Shown here piece by piece: positions 4,756 through 11,805 of a stretch of DNA of 15,902 bases. The position numbers were made by a program, and so were the translations under genes. The notes below the pieces were generated by a model. It saw only the letters and a list, made by a program, of their open reading frames with translations. It did no database searches and was not told the origin of the DNA. Positions within the stretch are counted from its first letter, which is position 1; each line of letters begins with the position of its first letter. The stretch comes from Desulfobulbaceae bacterium (GTDB taxonomy: Bacteria > Desulfobacterota > Desulfobulbia > Desulfobulbales > Desulfurivibrionaceae), in NCBI GenBank assembly GCA_003557565.1, contig PWOG01000298.1:1-15902 (forward strand), read 5' to 3'.

Positions 4756-6927
4756 GTGAAATCATTGAGGCGGCCATCCATCCGCAACAAGCTTTTGCTG
4801 TTGCTGGCGGTGACCCTGGCTCCGGCCCTGGCGGTCATTTCCTATACCGGATACGAACGCCGCCAGGAGGCCATGGCCGAGGCCCACCGGGAAGCACTCT
4901 TCCTGGTGGACGCCTTGGCCGCCCAACAAGAATTGCTGGCGGAATCCATCGCCACCATCCTGGTAACCCTGTCGCGGCTGCCCATGGTTCAGCAACAAAA
5001 CGCCGCCGCCAGCCGGGATTTCTTTGCCGAGCTTTTGGAACCCCTGCCTCATCTCAGCAACATCGGGCTTTTTACCCCCGACGGTGAACTGGTGGCCAGC
5101 GGCCGGCCAATGGACACCCTCGACAACGCCGATAGCCGCCAGTTCCGCCGAGCCGTGGCCGCCGGTCGCCTGGCCGCAGGTGAATATTCCGACAACCTGG
5201 CCGACGGTTGTCCCTGTTTTCGTTTCGCCCTGCCGGTCTACGACGACGATCAGCGCCTGACCGGGGTTTTGCAGGCCGGCTACAACCTGGGGATGTTATC
5301 CGAAATCTTCGTCCGGGCCGATCTCCCCCCCCAGACCGTGCTGGTGGTCCTGGACCATCAGGGCCGAGTGCTTTACCGGGTGCCCCCTGACCGGGACAGG
5401 TCTTTGGGTCTTAAGGCCCCGGACCACGTCTGGTCGATGGTCAGCAGCCCCGAACCCCAGGGGGCCAGAGTAGCGGTCGACATAGACCAGCGGCCCCGGC
5501 TTTTTGCCTATCAACAGATTTTTCTGCCCGATGCCGACGAGCCCTACATGATCTTTCACGTGGCCGTCCTGCGCGATGAAACCCTGATGGCCAGCCGCCG
5601 AGCCCTGCTTCGTAACCTCGGCCTGATGGGCGGCGCCATCCTGGCCGCCCTGTTGCTGACCTGTCTGCTCAGCGACCGGCTGTTGCTGGCCCCCTTGGCC
5701 AAACTGGTCACCGCCACCCGCCGCCTGAAGGATGGCGATCTTGCTGCCCGCAGCGCCCTGCCCCACGGACCCGATGAACTGGGCCAGCTGGCCCGCGCCT
5801 TTGACCAGATGGCCGCCACCCTGGAAGAAAAAACCAGGCTCCTGCGAGAGGCCGAAGAGGATTACCGCACCATTTTTGAACAGGCCATGAAAGGGATCTT
5901 CCAAAGCAGTGAGGAGGGCCGCTTTTACCGGGTCAACCCCGCCATGGCCGAAATTTTCGGCTACGCCTCGGAAGATGAGATGCTCCGGGAACTCAACAAC
6001 CTGGAACAACAGCTTTATGTCCGGGCCGAAGATCGGCGGCTGCTCTGGAGCACCCTGCAAAAGGAAGGGGCGGTTGAAGACATGGAAATCCCCATGCGGC
6101 GCAAGGACGGCAGCGAGCTCTGGGTGGCCATAAGCGCCCGTCTGGTTCGGGAACAGCGGGGCAGGCCCCTGTTTGCCGAAGGCAGCCTGGTGAACATCAC
6201 CGCCCGTAAGGCGGCCGAAGACGAAATCCGGCGCTCCAACGCCGAGCTGGAACAGTTCGCCTACGCCGTCTCCCACGACATGCGCCAGCCGTTACGGATG
6301 ATCACCGGCCATCTATTGCGGCTGGAGAAAAAACTGGGGCCGCGTTTGGCTGACTCCGAAAGCCGGTCACTGCATTTTGCCGTTGACGGCGCCCAGCGGT
6401 TGGACGCCATGATCGTGGCTCTGCTGGATTACTCCCGGGTGGGCCGCAAAACCGCCCCCAAAGAGATGCTTGCCAGCCGCGAGTCCCTGGATGAAGCGCT
6501 GACCTTTCTCGCCCCGCTGATTGAAGAACGCCGGGCCGAAATCGTAATCAGCGGCAGCTGGCCACAGATTTTCGCCAGCCGCGACGAGTTGTACCGGCTC
6601 TTCCAAAACCTGGTCGACAACGCCATCAAATATCACCTTCCCGAGCAAACGCCCCGGGTCACCATCACCAGCCGGATAAAAAACGGTTACTGGCGGGTGG
6701 CGGTCAGCGACCGCGGCGTCGGCATCGACCCTGGCCAGATGGATCGCCTGTTTCAAGTGTTTTCCCGCCTGCAGAGCCGGGCGCATTTCGAGGGAACGGG
6801 AGTGGGCCTGGCCCTTTGCCGTAAAATCGTGACTCACCACGGCGGCCGGATCTGGGTCAGCTCGGCGGGAACCGGCCTGGGCAGCCGCTTTGTTTTTGAG
6901 CTGCCCCTTGCCGGGCCCACTCCGTGA
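4756..6927 (+). CDS. Membrane sensor histidine kinase (Cache-like, HAMP, PAS, HisKA, HATPase)
   Basis: 723 residues from a GTG with GGAG five bases upstream (4747-4750). The frame stays open 126 bases further 5', but that part overlaps a candidate promoter and would put a poor leader before the membrane anchor. Order: transmembrane helix about 13-31; periplasmic sensor region to about 285, resembling a double Cache fold (GLFTPDGELVASG, TVLVVLDHQGRVLYR); second helix about 289-309; HAMP (about 310-362, LKDGDL, DELGQLARAF); PAS (about 370-490, FYRVNPAMAEIFGYASEDEM); HisKA with H507 in AVSHDMRQPLRM; HATPase with NLVDNAIKYH, DRGVGID, FQVFSRL and GTGVGLALCRKIV. The kinase region resembles the bacteriophytochrome/Cph1-type subgroup. 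No receiver is attached. It converges on the REC-kinase gene with an 11-base gap. The ligand is unknown. Confidence 0.93.
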   Translation: MKSLRRPSIRNKLLLLLAVTLAPALAVISYTGYERRQEAMAEAHREALFLVDALAAQQELLAESIATILVTLSRLPMVQQQNAAASRDFFAELLEPLPHLSNIGLFTPDGELVASGRPMDTLDNADSRQFRRAVAAGRLAAGEYSDNLADGCPCFRFALPVYDDDQRLTGVLQAGYNLGMLSEIFVRADLPPQTVLVVLDHQGRVLYRVPPDRDRSLGLKAPDHVWSMVSSPEPQGARVAVDIDQRPRLFAYQQIFLPDADEPYMIFHVAVLRDETLMASRRALLRNLGLMGGAILAALLLTCLLSDRLLLAPLAKLVTATRRLKDGDLAARSALPHGPDELGQLARAFDQMAATLEEKTRLLREAEEDYRTIFEQAMKGIFQSSEEGRFYRVNPAMAEIFGYASEDEMLRELNNLEQQLYVRAEDRRLLWSTLQKEGAVEDMEIPMRRKDGSELWVAISARLVREQRGRPLFAEGSLVNITARKAAEDEIRRSNAELEQFAYAVSHDMRQPLRMITGHLLRLEKKLGPRLADSESRSLHFAVDGAQRLDAMIVALLDYSRVGRKTAPKEMLASRESLDEALTFLAPLIEERRAEIVISGSWPQIFASRDELYRLFQNLVDNAIKYHLPEQTPRVTITSRIKNGYWRVAVSDRGVGIDPGQMDRLFQVFSRLQSRAHFEGTGVGLALCRKIVTHHGGRIWVSSAGTGLGSRFVFELPLAGPTP

Positions 6928-6933
6928 GTGGGC
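6915..6933. terminator. Short hairpin between the two convergent kinase genes
   Basis: GCCCACTC (6915-6922), loop CGT, GAGTGGGC (6926-6933), a perfect 8-bp stem that includes the stop codon of the plus-strand kinase. It is followed by TTACCTTA rather than a T run, so it may act as a weak or bidirectional stop. It is the only structure in the 11-base gap. Confidence 0.4.
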
Positions 6934-6938
6934 TTACC

Positions 6939-8861
6939 TTACGACGGCTGGTCATGCAACGGAAGCCGCACCACCGCTTCCATCCCGCCGGTCCTGGCGG
7001 TCTTGAGGGAAAAGGTGCCGCCGTGGGCCTCCACCGCCCTTTCCACCAGGGTCAGCCCCATGCCGGTACCGTAGGTCTTGGTGGTGAAGAACGGATCCCG
7101 GACCCGAGTCATCTGTGAATCAGGCAGGCCGGTGCCGGTGTCCCGGATCCTGATCACGGCATTATCTTCTTCCTCGCCGACGATCACCGTCAGGTTGCCG
7201 CCCTCGGGCATGGCCTCAACACTGTTTTTCAGCAGATGAAGAAAGACCTGGCGCATCTGCCGCTGGTCAACCGGGGCTGTCACCCCGCCGGGCGGACACT
7301 GTATTTCCCAGACAATGTTTTGCCGTTTGATTTCCTGCTGGAGCAGCAAAATGGTCTTTTTGATCAGCTCGCACAGGCGCCAGGGCTGTTTTTCCAACTG
7401 GATCTGACTGACAAAGTCCGACAGCTCATTCATGATGGTTTCAAGACGGGCGGTTTCCCGGTTGATCACCTTAATGTATTTCCCCCAGCTCTCGTCCCCG
7501 GCCCTCTTGGCCAGAATCCTGGAAACCCCGCCGATGGAGGTGATGGGATTGCGAATGGTATGAACCAGCTGGGCCGCCATCTGGCCGATGGCGGAATAGC
7601 GCTCCGCTTCCACCAGCAGATCCTTGCTCCGATTGAGTTCGTCGTACAGGGCCTCCAGTTCAGCCAGCCGCCGCTGCATCTCCTGGTACAGATGACTCTG
7701 CTCAATGGCCAGGCTGGCCTGGCTGGCAAACAATTCCAGGGCGCTGACATGGACACTGGTGATATTGCGGCCGGTGATGTAATTGTCGGCGATGATCACC
7801 CCGAAGGGCCGGCCCGGGGAATACAGGGGCACCACCACGAAATTGTCCACCCCCAGCACCGCCAGGAGTTCATGGGGGACGGGCAGCGGCTCTCCGGTGG
7901 GCAGGTGGCCCCCTTCGCCGTCATCGTTGCCGTCTCCCCAGTCGCGGTCCAGCAGCAGCGGTGTTCCTTTATTGCCCCTGGCGACCAGAACGCTGCGCCG
8001 GGTGGCCGCCGCCTTGATCAACAGGTTTTCACTTTCCTCGGCCGCCACCGTCAGACGCCGGACAAGCCGGTAGACCTCGGCATCATCGTATTCGCATCGT
8101 TTCTTGATTTCCTGAACGATCTGGCCGAAATCCATGTCCCGCTCCCGCATCTCGCCCCAGATCCGGCCGGCCTCTTCCCGGCAGCCCGGGCCGATGGCCA
8201 TGTGGCCGCGCAACTCCTTTTCGTCCTCGGAGAACATGGCCAGAAAGGCGCGGTTGAATCCCAGTCCCTCATGGGCGGTGATCCCCACCAGCACGGCCTG
8301 GAGAATCTCGTCCAGCTCAACGGTGCTGAGATAGACGTTGTTCATCTTCAACGACAGCTGGTGAAGCAGACGCAGCCGAAAATGCGCCTCTTCCAGCTCT
8401 TCATGGTACTTACGGTTATCCAGGATCAGGCGCCGCTTTTCCAGGGCCTTGCGGGCGACATGAAAAATCTGGTCGAAATTGGCGGGTTTGGAGATGAAAT
8501 CGGTGGCCCCCTGGCGCATGCAATCAAGGGCCACCTGAAGCTCGGCCACGCCGGTGAGCATCACCACCGCCACATCGGCATCCGCTTCGATAATTTGCGG
8601 CAGCATGGTTACCCCGTCGATGTCGGGCAGGCCGATATCGAGCAGAACCAGGGCCACCCGCTGTCGGGCCAGAACATCCAGGAGACCGGCGCCGGTGGCG
8701 CTTTCCACCACGGCCAGACCCTGGTTGTCGAAATATTGACGCAGGGGCTGTCGGATAGCGTCATCGTCGTCGACAATGGCCACCACTTCTTCCCCATGAA
8801 GGAGCTGGTCCAGATTCAAAGACACCTGCTGTGGGACTCGGGACAATGTAGGGCTCGCCAT
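6939..8861 (-). CDS. Soluble receiver-GAF-histidine kinase
   Basis: 640 residues, no membrane segment or signal peptide. A receiver domain (about 24-140) has the acid pocket VDDDD (31-34), phosphoacceptor D75 (LLDIGLPDIDG), T103 and K125 (SKPAN). A coiled helix links to a GAF-like domain (about 175-390) with VVVPLYSPGRPFGVIIADN. The kinase core follows with H434 in QLVHTIRNPITSIGG, N546 (LLKNSVEAMPEGG), DTGTGLP (574-580), PFFTTK and GTGMGLTL. The HisKA/ATPase part is NtrB-like. The residue after H434 is Thr, where most such kinases have Glu or Asp. The N-terminal receiver suggests it accepts phosphate from another kinase; the convergent membrane kinase, which lacks a receiver, is a natural but unproven partner. 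The start at ATG 8861 has a poor Shine-Dalgarno; a GTG at residue 13 is possible. Confidence 0.93.
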   Translation of the reverse strand: MASPTLSRVPQQVSLNLDQLLHGEEVVAIVDDDDAIRQPLRQYFDNQGLAVVESATGAGLLDVLARQRVALVLLDIGLPDIDGVTMLPQIIEADADVAVVMLTGVAELQVALDCMRQGATDFISKPANFDQIFHVARKALEKRRLILDNRKYHEELEEAHFRLRLLHQLSLKMNNVYLSTVELDEILQAVLVGITAHEGLGFNRAFLAMFSEDEKELRGHMAIGPGCREEAGRIWGEMRERDMDFGQIVQEIKKRCEYDDAEVYRLVRRLTVAAEESENLLIKAAATRRSVLVARGNKGTPLLLDRDWGDGNDDGEGGHLPTGEPLPVPHELLAVLGVDNFVVVPLYSPGRPFGVIIADNYITGRNITSVHVSALELFASQASLAIEQSHLYQEMQRRLAELEALYDELNRSKDLLVEAERYSAIGQMAAQLVHTIRNPITSIGGVSRILAKRAGDESWGKYIKVINRETARLETIMNELSDFVSQIQLEKQPWRLCELIKKTILLLQQEIKRQNIVWEIQCPPGGVTAPVDQRQMRQVFLHLLKNSVEAMPEGGNLTVIVGEEEDNAVIRIRDTGTGLPDSQMTRVRDPFFTTKTYGTGMGLTLVERAVEAHGGTFSLKTARTGGMEAVVRLPLHDQPS

Positions 8862-8917
8862 AAAAAGCCACCGCCTGATTTTAAATTGCCATATTTCCGA
8901 ACCGCTTCCCCGCTCCC

Positions 8918-8958
8918 CCGCCTAAATCGGCCAGCTAAAAATACAGACCGGCTAAATC
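8918..8958. repeat. Three short direct repeats upstream of the REC-kinase gene
   Basis: CCGCCTAAATC (8918-8928), CCAGCTAAAAA (8931-8941) and CCGGCTAAATC (8948-8958) share the pattern CC-N-N-CTAAA within the 202-base gap before the REC-GAF kinase. They may be regulator binding sites. A possible -35 TTGACT lies further upstream on the minus strand (about 8972-8977), without a convincing -10. Confidence 0.3.
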
Positions 8959-9029
8959 ATGCTAGAGCGCCTCCCGGCAAAAAGTCAAGGCAACCCGGAA
9001 GCCCTTAAACCAATTCACAGGTTGGTCCC

Positions 9030-9063
9030 GTAAGTGGTCACGGGCACCGGCCGAACCGGCGGC
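9030..9063 (+). repeat. Half copy of the repeat element (left arm only)
   Basis: GTAAGTGGTCACGGGCACC followed by GGCCGAACCGGCGG resembles the left arm of copy 2 (GTAAGCGATCACAGGGCACC then GCCGAAAGCGGCG at 10187-10219), with few substitutions and two single-base indels. No matching right arm is present, so it is a truncated or decayed copy. It ends against the stop codon of the small gene at 9064. Confidence 0.55.
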
Positions 9064-9396
9064 TCAGGCGCGGATCTGTTCGGCTTCCAGCATGCGGTCG
9101 AAAAAATCGAGCAGAAAAGCCCGCTGAGCCTTTTCTGGGTAACCGATGCAGGTACAATGAAGGTTGCCGGAACTGCGCAGCAGCATTTCAAAAATCACCT
9201 GCTTTTGAGTCATTTCAACGGCAAAGAAAAAGGGGGCACATTCTTCGTGGCCCTGCTGGGCCTCTCCCCACAGCTGCCGGGGCAACTCCAGCCAGTACAG
9301 ATCAGCCATGGAGCCGGGTCGCAAATTGCATTTGAAATAATTTTCTATATTGTGCCACTCTTCGCGGCTCAGTTGATCGATCACCAGCTGACGCAT
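9064..9396 (-). CDS. Small conserved-looking protein of unknown function
   Basis: 110 residues, not recognised. It starts at an ATG with AAGGAAA nine bases upstream, ending TTAAAG before the ATG, a good ribosome binding site. The protein is soluble and mixed charge: an N-terminal helix (QLSREEWHNIENYF), four cysteines (C23, C53, C81, C83, the last two as HCTC), an aromatic strand CAPFFFAVEM and a C-terminal helix (AFLLDFFDRMLEAEQIRA). HCTC with C53 could hold a metal, but no known motif is complete. It lies upstream of the REC-GAF kinase on the same strand, separated by 202 bases. The reading frame, ribosome binding site and amino acid composition support a real gene. Confidence 0.72.
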   Translation of the reverse strand: MRQLVIDQLSREEWHNIENYFKCNLRPGSMADLYWLELPRQLWGEAQQGHEECAPFFFAVEMTQKQVIFEMLLRSSGNLHCTCIGYPEKAQRAFLLDFFDRMLEAEQIRA

Positions 9397-9478
9397 CTTT
9401 AATTTCCTTCATGCAAAATCAGTTAAAACAGATAAATACCTTGTCCCGCAAGGGGCCAATCCTAACCGAAAACGACGA

Positions 9479-9505
9479 AAAAAACGACATTTTTTGCCGT
9501 TTTTT
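9479..9505. terminator. AT-rich inverted repeat, possible bidirectional stop
   Basis: AAAAAACGACA (9479-9489), loop TTTTT, TGCCGTTTTTT (9495-9505): an 11-bp stem with one mismatch, with A and T tracts built into its arms. It sits upstream of both divergent genes, so an operator or bend is as likely as a terminator. Confidence 0.35.
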
Positions 9506-9737
9506 GCTACCGCCTTCCCCTACCATTCTGCCAGCCGTCCCACCGGCGTCGCCAACCGTCCAGTTTTACAACATATTCAGCCGGCCAAAAAAGGAGTTGC
9601 GATAGTGTGATCGATCACCAGGGCCAGCAACCTGCTGATTTAGCGGGCCGTAAGCGAGCCCGCCCGACTGACCGCCCCACCTTGATCAATCAGTACCATT
9701 TGCCGGCGGTGCCGGTCCCCGGCACTTTCTTTCCAGC

Positions 9738-9767
9738 TTGACATTTGCCGACAATGGTCGTTATTCT
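9738..9767 (+). promoter_or_regulatory. Promoter of the HIT-family gene
   Basis: Perfect -35 TTGACA (9738-9743), 18-base spacer and -10 TATTCT (9762-9767). The predicted start near 9774 leaves a leader of about 54 bases ending in a perfect ribosome binding site. Confidence 0.65.
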
Positions 9768-9813
9768 CCGTAAACTGCGTGTTTGAAAACAACCCCGCCG
9801 GCGCGGGCCGCCC

Positions 9814-9820
9814 AAGGAGG
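9814..9820 (+). promoter_or_regulatory. Ribosome binding site deciding the HIT gene start
   Basis: AAGGAGG, a full complement to the 16S rRNA 3' end, seven bases before the ATG at 9828. It excludes the upstream in-frame ATG at 9783, which would add 15 residues not seen in the family. Confidence 0.85.
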
Positions 9821-9827
9821 AATCCAG

Positions 9828-10169
9828 ATGTCGGACAACTGCCTGTTTTGCAAAATGGTCAAAGGTGAAATTCCCACCGAGAAGATCTATGAAGATGACC
9901 AGCTCCTGGCTTTCTGGGACATTTCACCCCAGGCCCCCAAGCATTTTTTGGTGATCCCCAAAAAGCATGTCAGCGGCCCCGGTGACCTGGCCGTGGAAGA
10001 CGACGGGATGATCGGCGCCCTGGTCCGCAAGGGCGCCGAGCTGGGGGCGGAACAAGGCATCAGCGACTGCCGGCTGGTGATTAACAACGGCGCCCAGGCC
10101 GGCCAGACGGTTTTCCACCTGCACCTGCACGTACTCGGCGGCCGTCAGCTGACCTGGCCCCCGGGCTGA
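9828..10169 (+). CDS. HIT family (HinT-like) nucleotide-binding hydrolase
   Basis: 113 residues, the usual HinT length. It begins MSDNCLFCKMVKGEIPTEKIYED, with the C5/C8 pair that binds zinc in many HIT proteins, then AFWDISPQAPKHFLVIPKKH, INNGAQAGQTVFHLHLHVLGGR with the H-x-H-x-H triad H97, H99, H101, and ends LTWPPG as in HinT. HinT enzymes hydrolyse purine nucleoside phosphoramidates (AMP-lysine type) in the cytoplasm; the natural substrate is uncertain. It has its own strong promoter, and a copy of the 109-nt element lies 18 bases after its stop, before mobB. Confidence 0.95.
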   Translation: MSDNCLFCKMVKGEIPTEKIYEDDQLLAFWDISPQAPKHFLVIPKKHVSGPGDLAVEDDGMIGALVRKGAELGAEQGISDCRLVINNGAQAGQTVFHLHLHVLGGRQLTWPPG

Positions 10170-10186
10170 ACCGGCAAGACCGAGGC

Positions 10187-10295
10187 GTAAGCGATCACAG
10201 GGCACCGCCGAAAGCGGCGATCGGGCCGGCTCACGTACTGATGTACGCTTCGCCCTCCCGATCGCCACAACCTGCGGCACCCTGTGGGCGCTTAC
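10187..10295 (+). repeat. 109-nt structured repeat element, copy 2 (after the HIT gene)
   Basis: Outer arms 10187-10202 and 10280-10295 pair at 14 of 16 positions. The central stem GATCGGG/CCCGATC (10219-10225, 10257-10263) and the apex CGTAC-tgat-GTACG (10234-10247) are intact. Side hairpins GCCG-aaag-CGGC (10207-10218) and GCCACA-acc-TGCGGC (10264-10278) are present. The right-hand 19 bases (10262-10280) are the exact reverse complement of 499-517 in copy 1. It is followed by CATTTT, a poor T tract. A TAA at 10188-10190 lies in the HIT reading frame, seven codons after its true stop. Confidence 0.82.
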
Positions 10296-10301
10296 CATTT
10301 T

Positions 10302-10319
10302 GGCCCCGTGATCACTTAC
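10302..10319 (-). repeat. Arm-like fragment GTAAGTGATCAC
   Basis: On the minus strand, GTAAGTGATCACGGGGCC, a near match to the arms at 9030 and 10187. It lies seven bases after copy 2 and before a run of nine T (10339-10347) upstream of mobB. Confidence 0.5.
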
Positions 10320-10378
10320 ACTGAGGCAGTATTTCATGTTTTTTTTTGCTTTTGGTTTTAAACCCATAAGGAAACCGG

Positions 10379-11110
10379 ATGAGAATCCCCGTTGTCGCCG
10401 TGGTGGGCAAGCCCGACTGCGGCAAGACCACCCTGCTGGAAAAACTGCTGCCTGAACTCAACCGGCGCGGCCTGCGGATCGGCACGATCAAGCACCACGT
10501 CCACGAATTCGCCATGGACACCCCCGGCAAGGACACCTGGCGGCACAAACAGGCCGGGGCTCATACCGTGGTCCTGGCCTCCCCCACCGGCATCGGCATG
10601 ATCAGCGATACCGATCGCGACCTGGGGGTCGATGAATTGGTCACCCGCTATTTCGGTGACGCCGACCTGGTTATCGCCGAGGGCTACAAGCGTACCCGGC
10701 TGCCCAAGATCGAAGTTTACCGCCGCCGGTTGCACCCCGAACCCCTTGCGGGCAGAGACTCCTCCTGGCTGGCCATGGTCAGCGCCGAACCACCGGACAA
10801 CCTGGAACTGCCCTGTTTTAACCCCGATCAGGTCAAAGAGCTGGCCGATTTTCTGCAACGGCGCTTTCTTGGCGCAACCGAGAGATCCGGGGGCCCGGAC
10901 AAAAAGCGCCGATCTTTTATCCGCCTGGAGGTCAACGGCCAGCCCATCCCCTTAAACCGCTTTGCCGCCTCCTTCCTGCGGCGGGGCATCAAGGGCATGA
11001 TCGCCAGCCTCCGGGGATGCGATCGGCCCCGTGAAATTGTCCTCCGTATAGATGAAGACGAACCGCCCCAGGAGACTCTGACGACCGACAACCACCATGG
11101 CGGTAAATAG
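10379..11110 (+). CDS. mobB: Molybdopterin-guanine dinucleotide biosynthesis protein MobB with C-terminal extension
   Basis: 243 residues. The P-loop GKPDCGKTT (10-18) and the GTIKHHVHEFAMDTPGKDTW, HKQAGA and DLVIAEGYK motifs identify MobB, a GTP-binding accessory protein for the guanylylation of molybdopterin. E. coli MobB is about 170 residues; here an extra 70 or so residues (about 175-243) follow, containing FIRLEVNGQPIPLNRFAA and RRGIKGMIASLRG, which look like a small folded unit rather than a linker. I believe similar tails occur in other deltaproteobacterial MobB proteins but cannot check. AAGGA lies nine bases upstream of the ATG. Its last 14 bases overlap mobA, so the two are co-translated. 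Confidence 0.94.
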   Translation: MRIPVVAVVGKPDCGKTTLLEKLLPELNRRGLRIGTIKHHVHEFAMDTPGKDTWRHKQAGAHTVVLASPTGIGMISDTDRDLGVDELVTRYFGDADLVIAEGYKRTRLPKIEVYRRRLHPEPLAGRDSSWLAMVSAEPPDNLELPCFNPDQVKELADFLQRRFLGATERSGGPDKKRRSFIRLEVNGQPIPLNRFAASFLRRGIKGMIASLRGCDRPREIVLRIDEDEPPQETLTTDNHHGGK

Positions 11111-11765
11111 TCACCTGATGACTCCCGAGGTGAGCGCTCACCCGCCGGCGGCGGCAGGCGGCAAGAATTTTCTCCGGCCCCGCGACCTTGAGCCCGGCAT
11201 TGCGGGGGTAATCCTGGCCGGCGGCAAAAGCAGCCGTTTCGGCAGCAACAAAGCCCTGGCCCGTCACCGGGGCCGATTCTTGATCAGCCATGTCACCGTC
11301 GTGCTCGAGGAAATCTTTGCGGAAAAATTGCTGGTGACCAACCACCCCGAAGATTACTCCTTTCTCGGCTGGCCCATGACCGGTGACCTGGTGCTCAATG
11401 CCGGGCCCCTGGCGGGGATCCAGGCGGCGCTGTACCGAATCGACGCTCCCCGGGCCTTTATCGTGGCCTGCGACATGCCCCGCCTCAACCCCGGGGTGAT
11501 CCGCCGGATGTGTCACTGCCCCGGCGATTGGGATGTAATCATGCCGGCCCCGGCCAGCGGTTGCGAACCCATCCATGCCATCTATCATCGCCGGGTCCTG
11601 CCGGCAGTGGATGCCGCCCTGGCCCGGGGCCAGGGCAAGATCAACCGGCTTTTGCAGCAGCTGCGGGTCCGGACCATGGACGCCGCCGAACTGGGCCTGT
11701 CGGCGGACGACGAAAATGTGTTTGCCAATATCAACTACCGCGACGATCTCAACACTTTGCCCTGA
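11097..11765 (+). CDS. mobA: Molybdenum cofactor guanylyltransferase MobA
   Basis: 222 residues. MobA transfers GMP from GTP to molybdopterin, forming the dinucleotide cofactor used by enzymes such as formate dehydrogenase. Seen: nucleotide-binding loop VILAGGKSSRFGSNKAL (38-54, with R47 and K52), GPLAGIQAAL (103-112) and CDMPRL with the metal-binding D126. The first 33 residues are an extra, poorly conserved-looking leader, so a later start is possible; the ATG at 11097 overlaps the mobB stop and has no clear Shine-Dalgarno, which fits coupling to mobB. moeA begins 40 bases downstream. Confidence 0.94.
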   Translation: MAVNSHLMTPEVSAHPPAAAGGKNFLRPRDLEPGIAGVILAGGKSSRFGSNKALARHRGRFLISHVTVVLEEIFAEKLLVTNHPEDYSFLGWPMTGDLVLNAGPLAGIQAALYRIDAPRAFIVACDMPRLNPGVIRRMCHCPGDWDVIMPAPASGCEPIHAIYHRRVLPAVDAALARGQGKINRLLQQLRVRTMDAAELGLSADDENVFANINYRDDLNTLP

Positions 11766-11805
11766 GGCTCCGGTGGGCAAAAAATACCAGGAACAGCATC
11801 CCACC

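Larger units (their letters stand above)
9397..9827. other. 430-base gene-free stretch with palindromes and the HIT promoter
   Basis: Divergent intergenic region. It holds the 5' leader of the small gene (9397-9420), an AT-rich inverted repeat (9479-9505), a proline-rich open frame at 9411-9605 that I do not accept as a gene, the 12-bp palindrome GTGATCGATCAC (9607-9618), a hairpin GCGGGC-cgtaagcga-GCCCGC (about 9643-9663), and the HIT-gene promoter (9738-9767). I see no RNA gene that I can name. Confidence 0.6.

Noticed and set aside
7236..9008. 590-codon open frame on the plus strand
   Set aside because: It is antisense to the REC-GAF kinase, whose domains are unmistakable; the product has no recognisable domain and is histidine- and glutamine-rich, as expected for an antisense shadow in GC-rich DNA.
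9411..9605. 64-codon open frame in the large intergenic gap
   Set aside because: No ribosome binding site; low-complexity proline-rich product crossing an inverted repeat; starts within the leader of the divergent gene.
10904..11110. MobB extension as a frameshifted fusion with a separate gene
   Set aside because: The frame is continuous, the overlap with mobA is short and the tail has normal composition, so I treat it as a natural extension.
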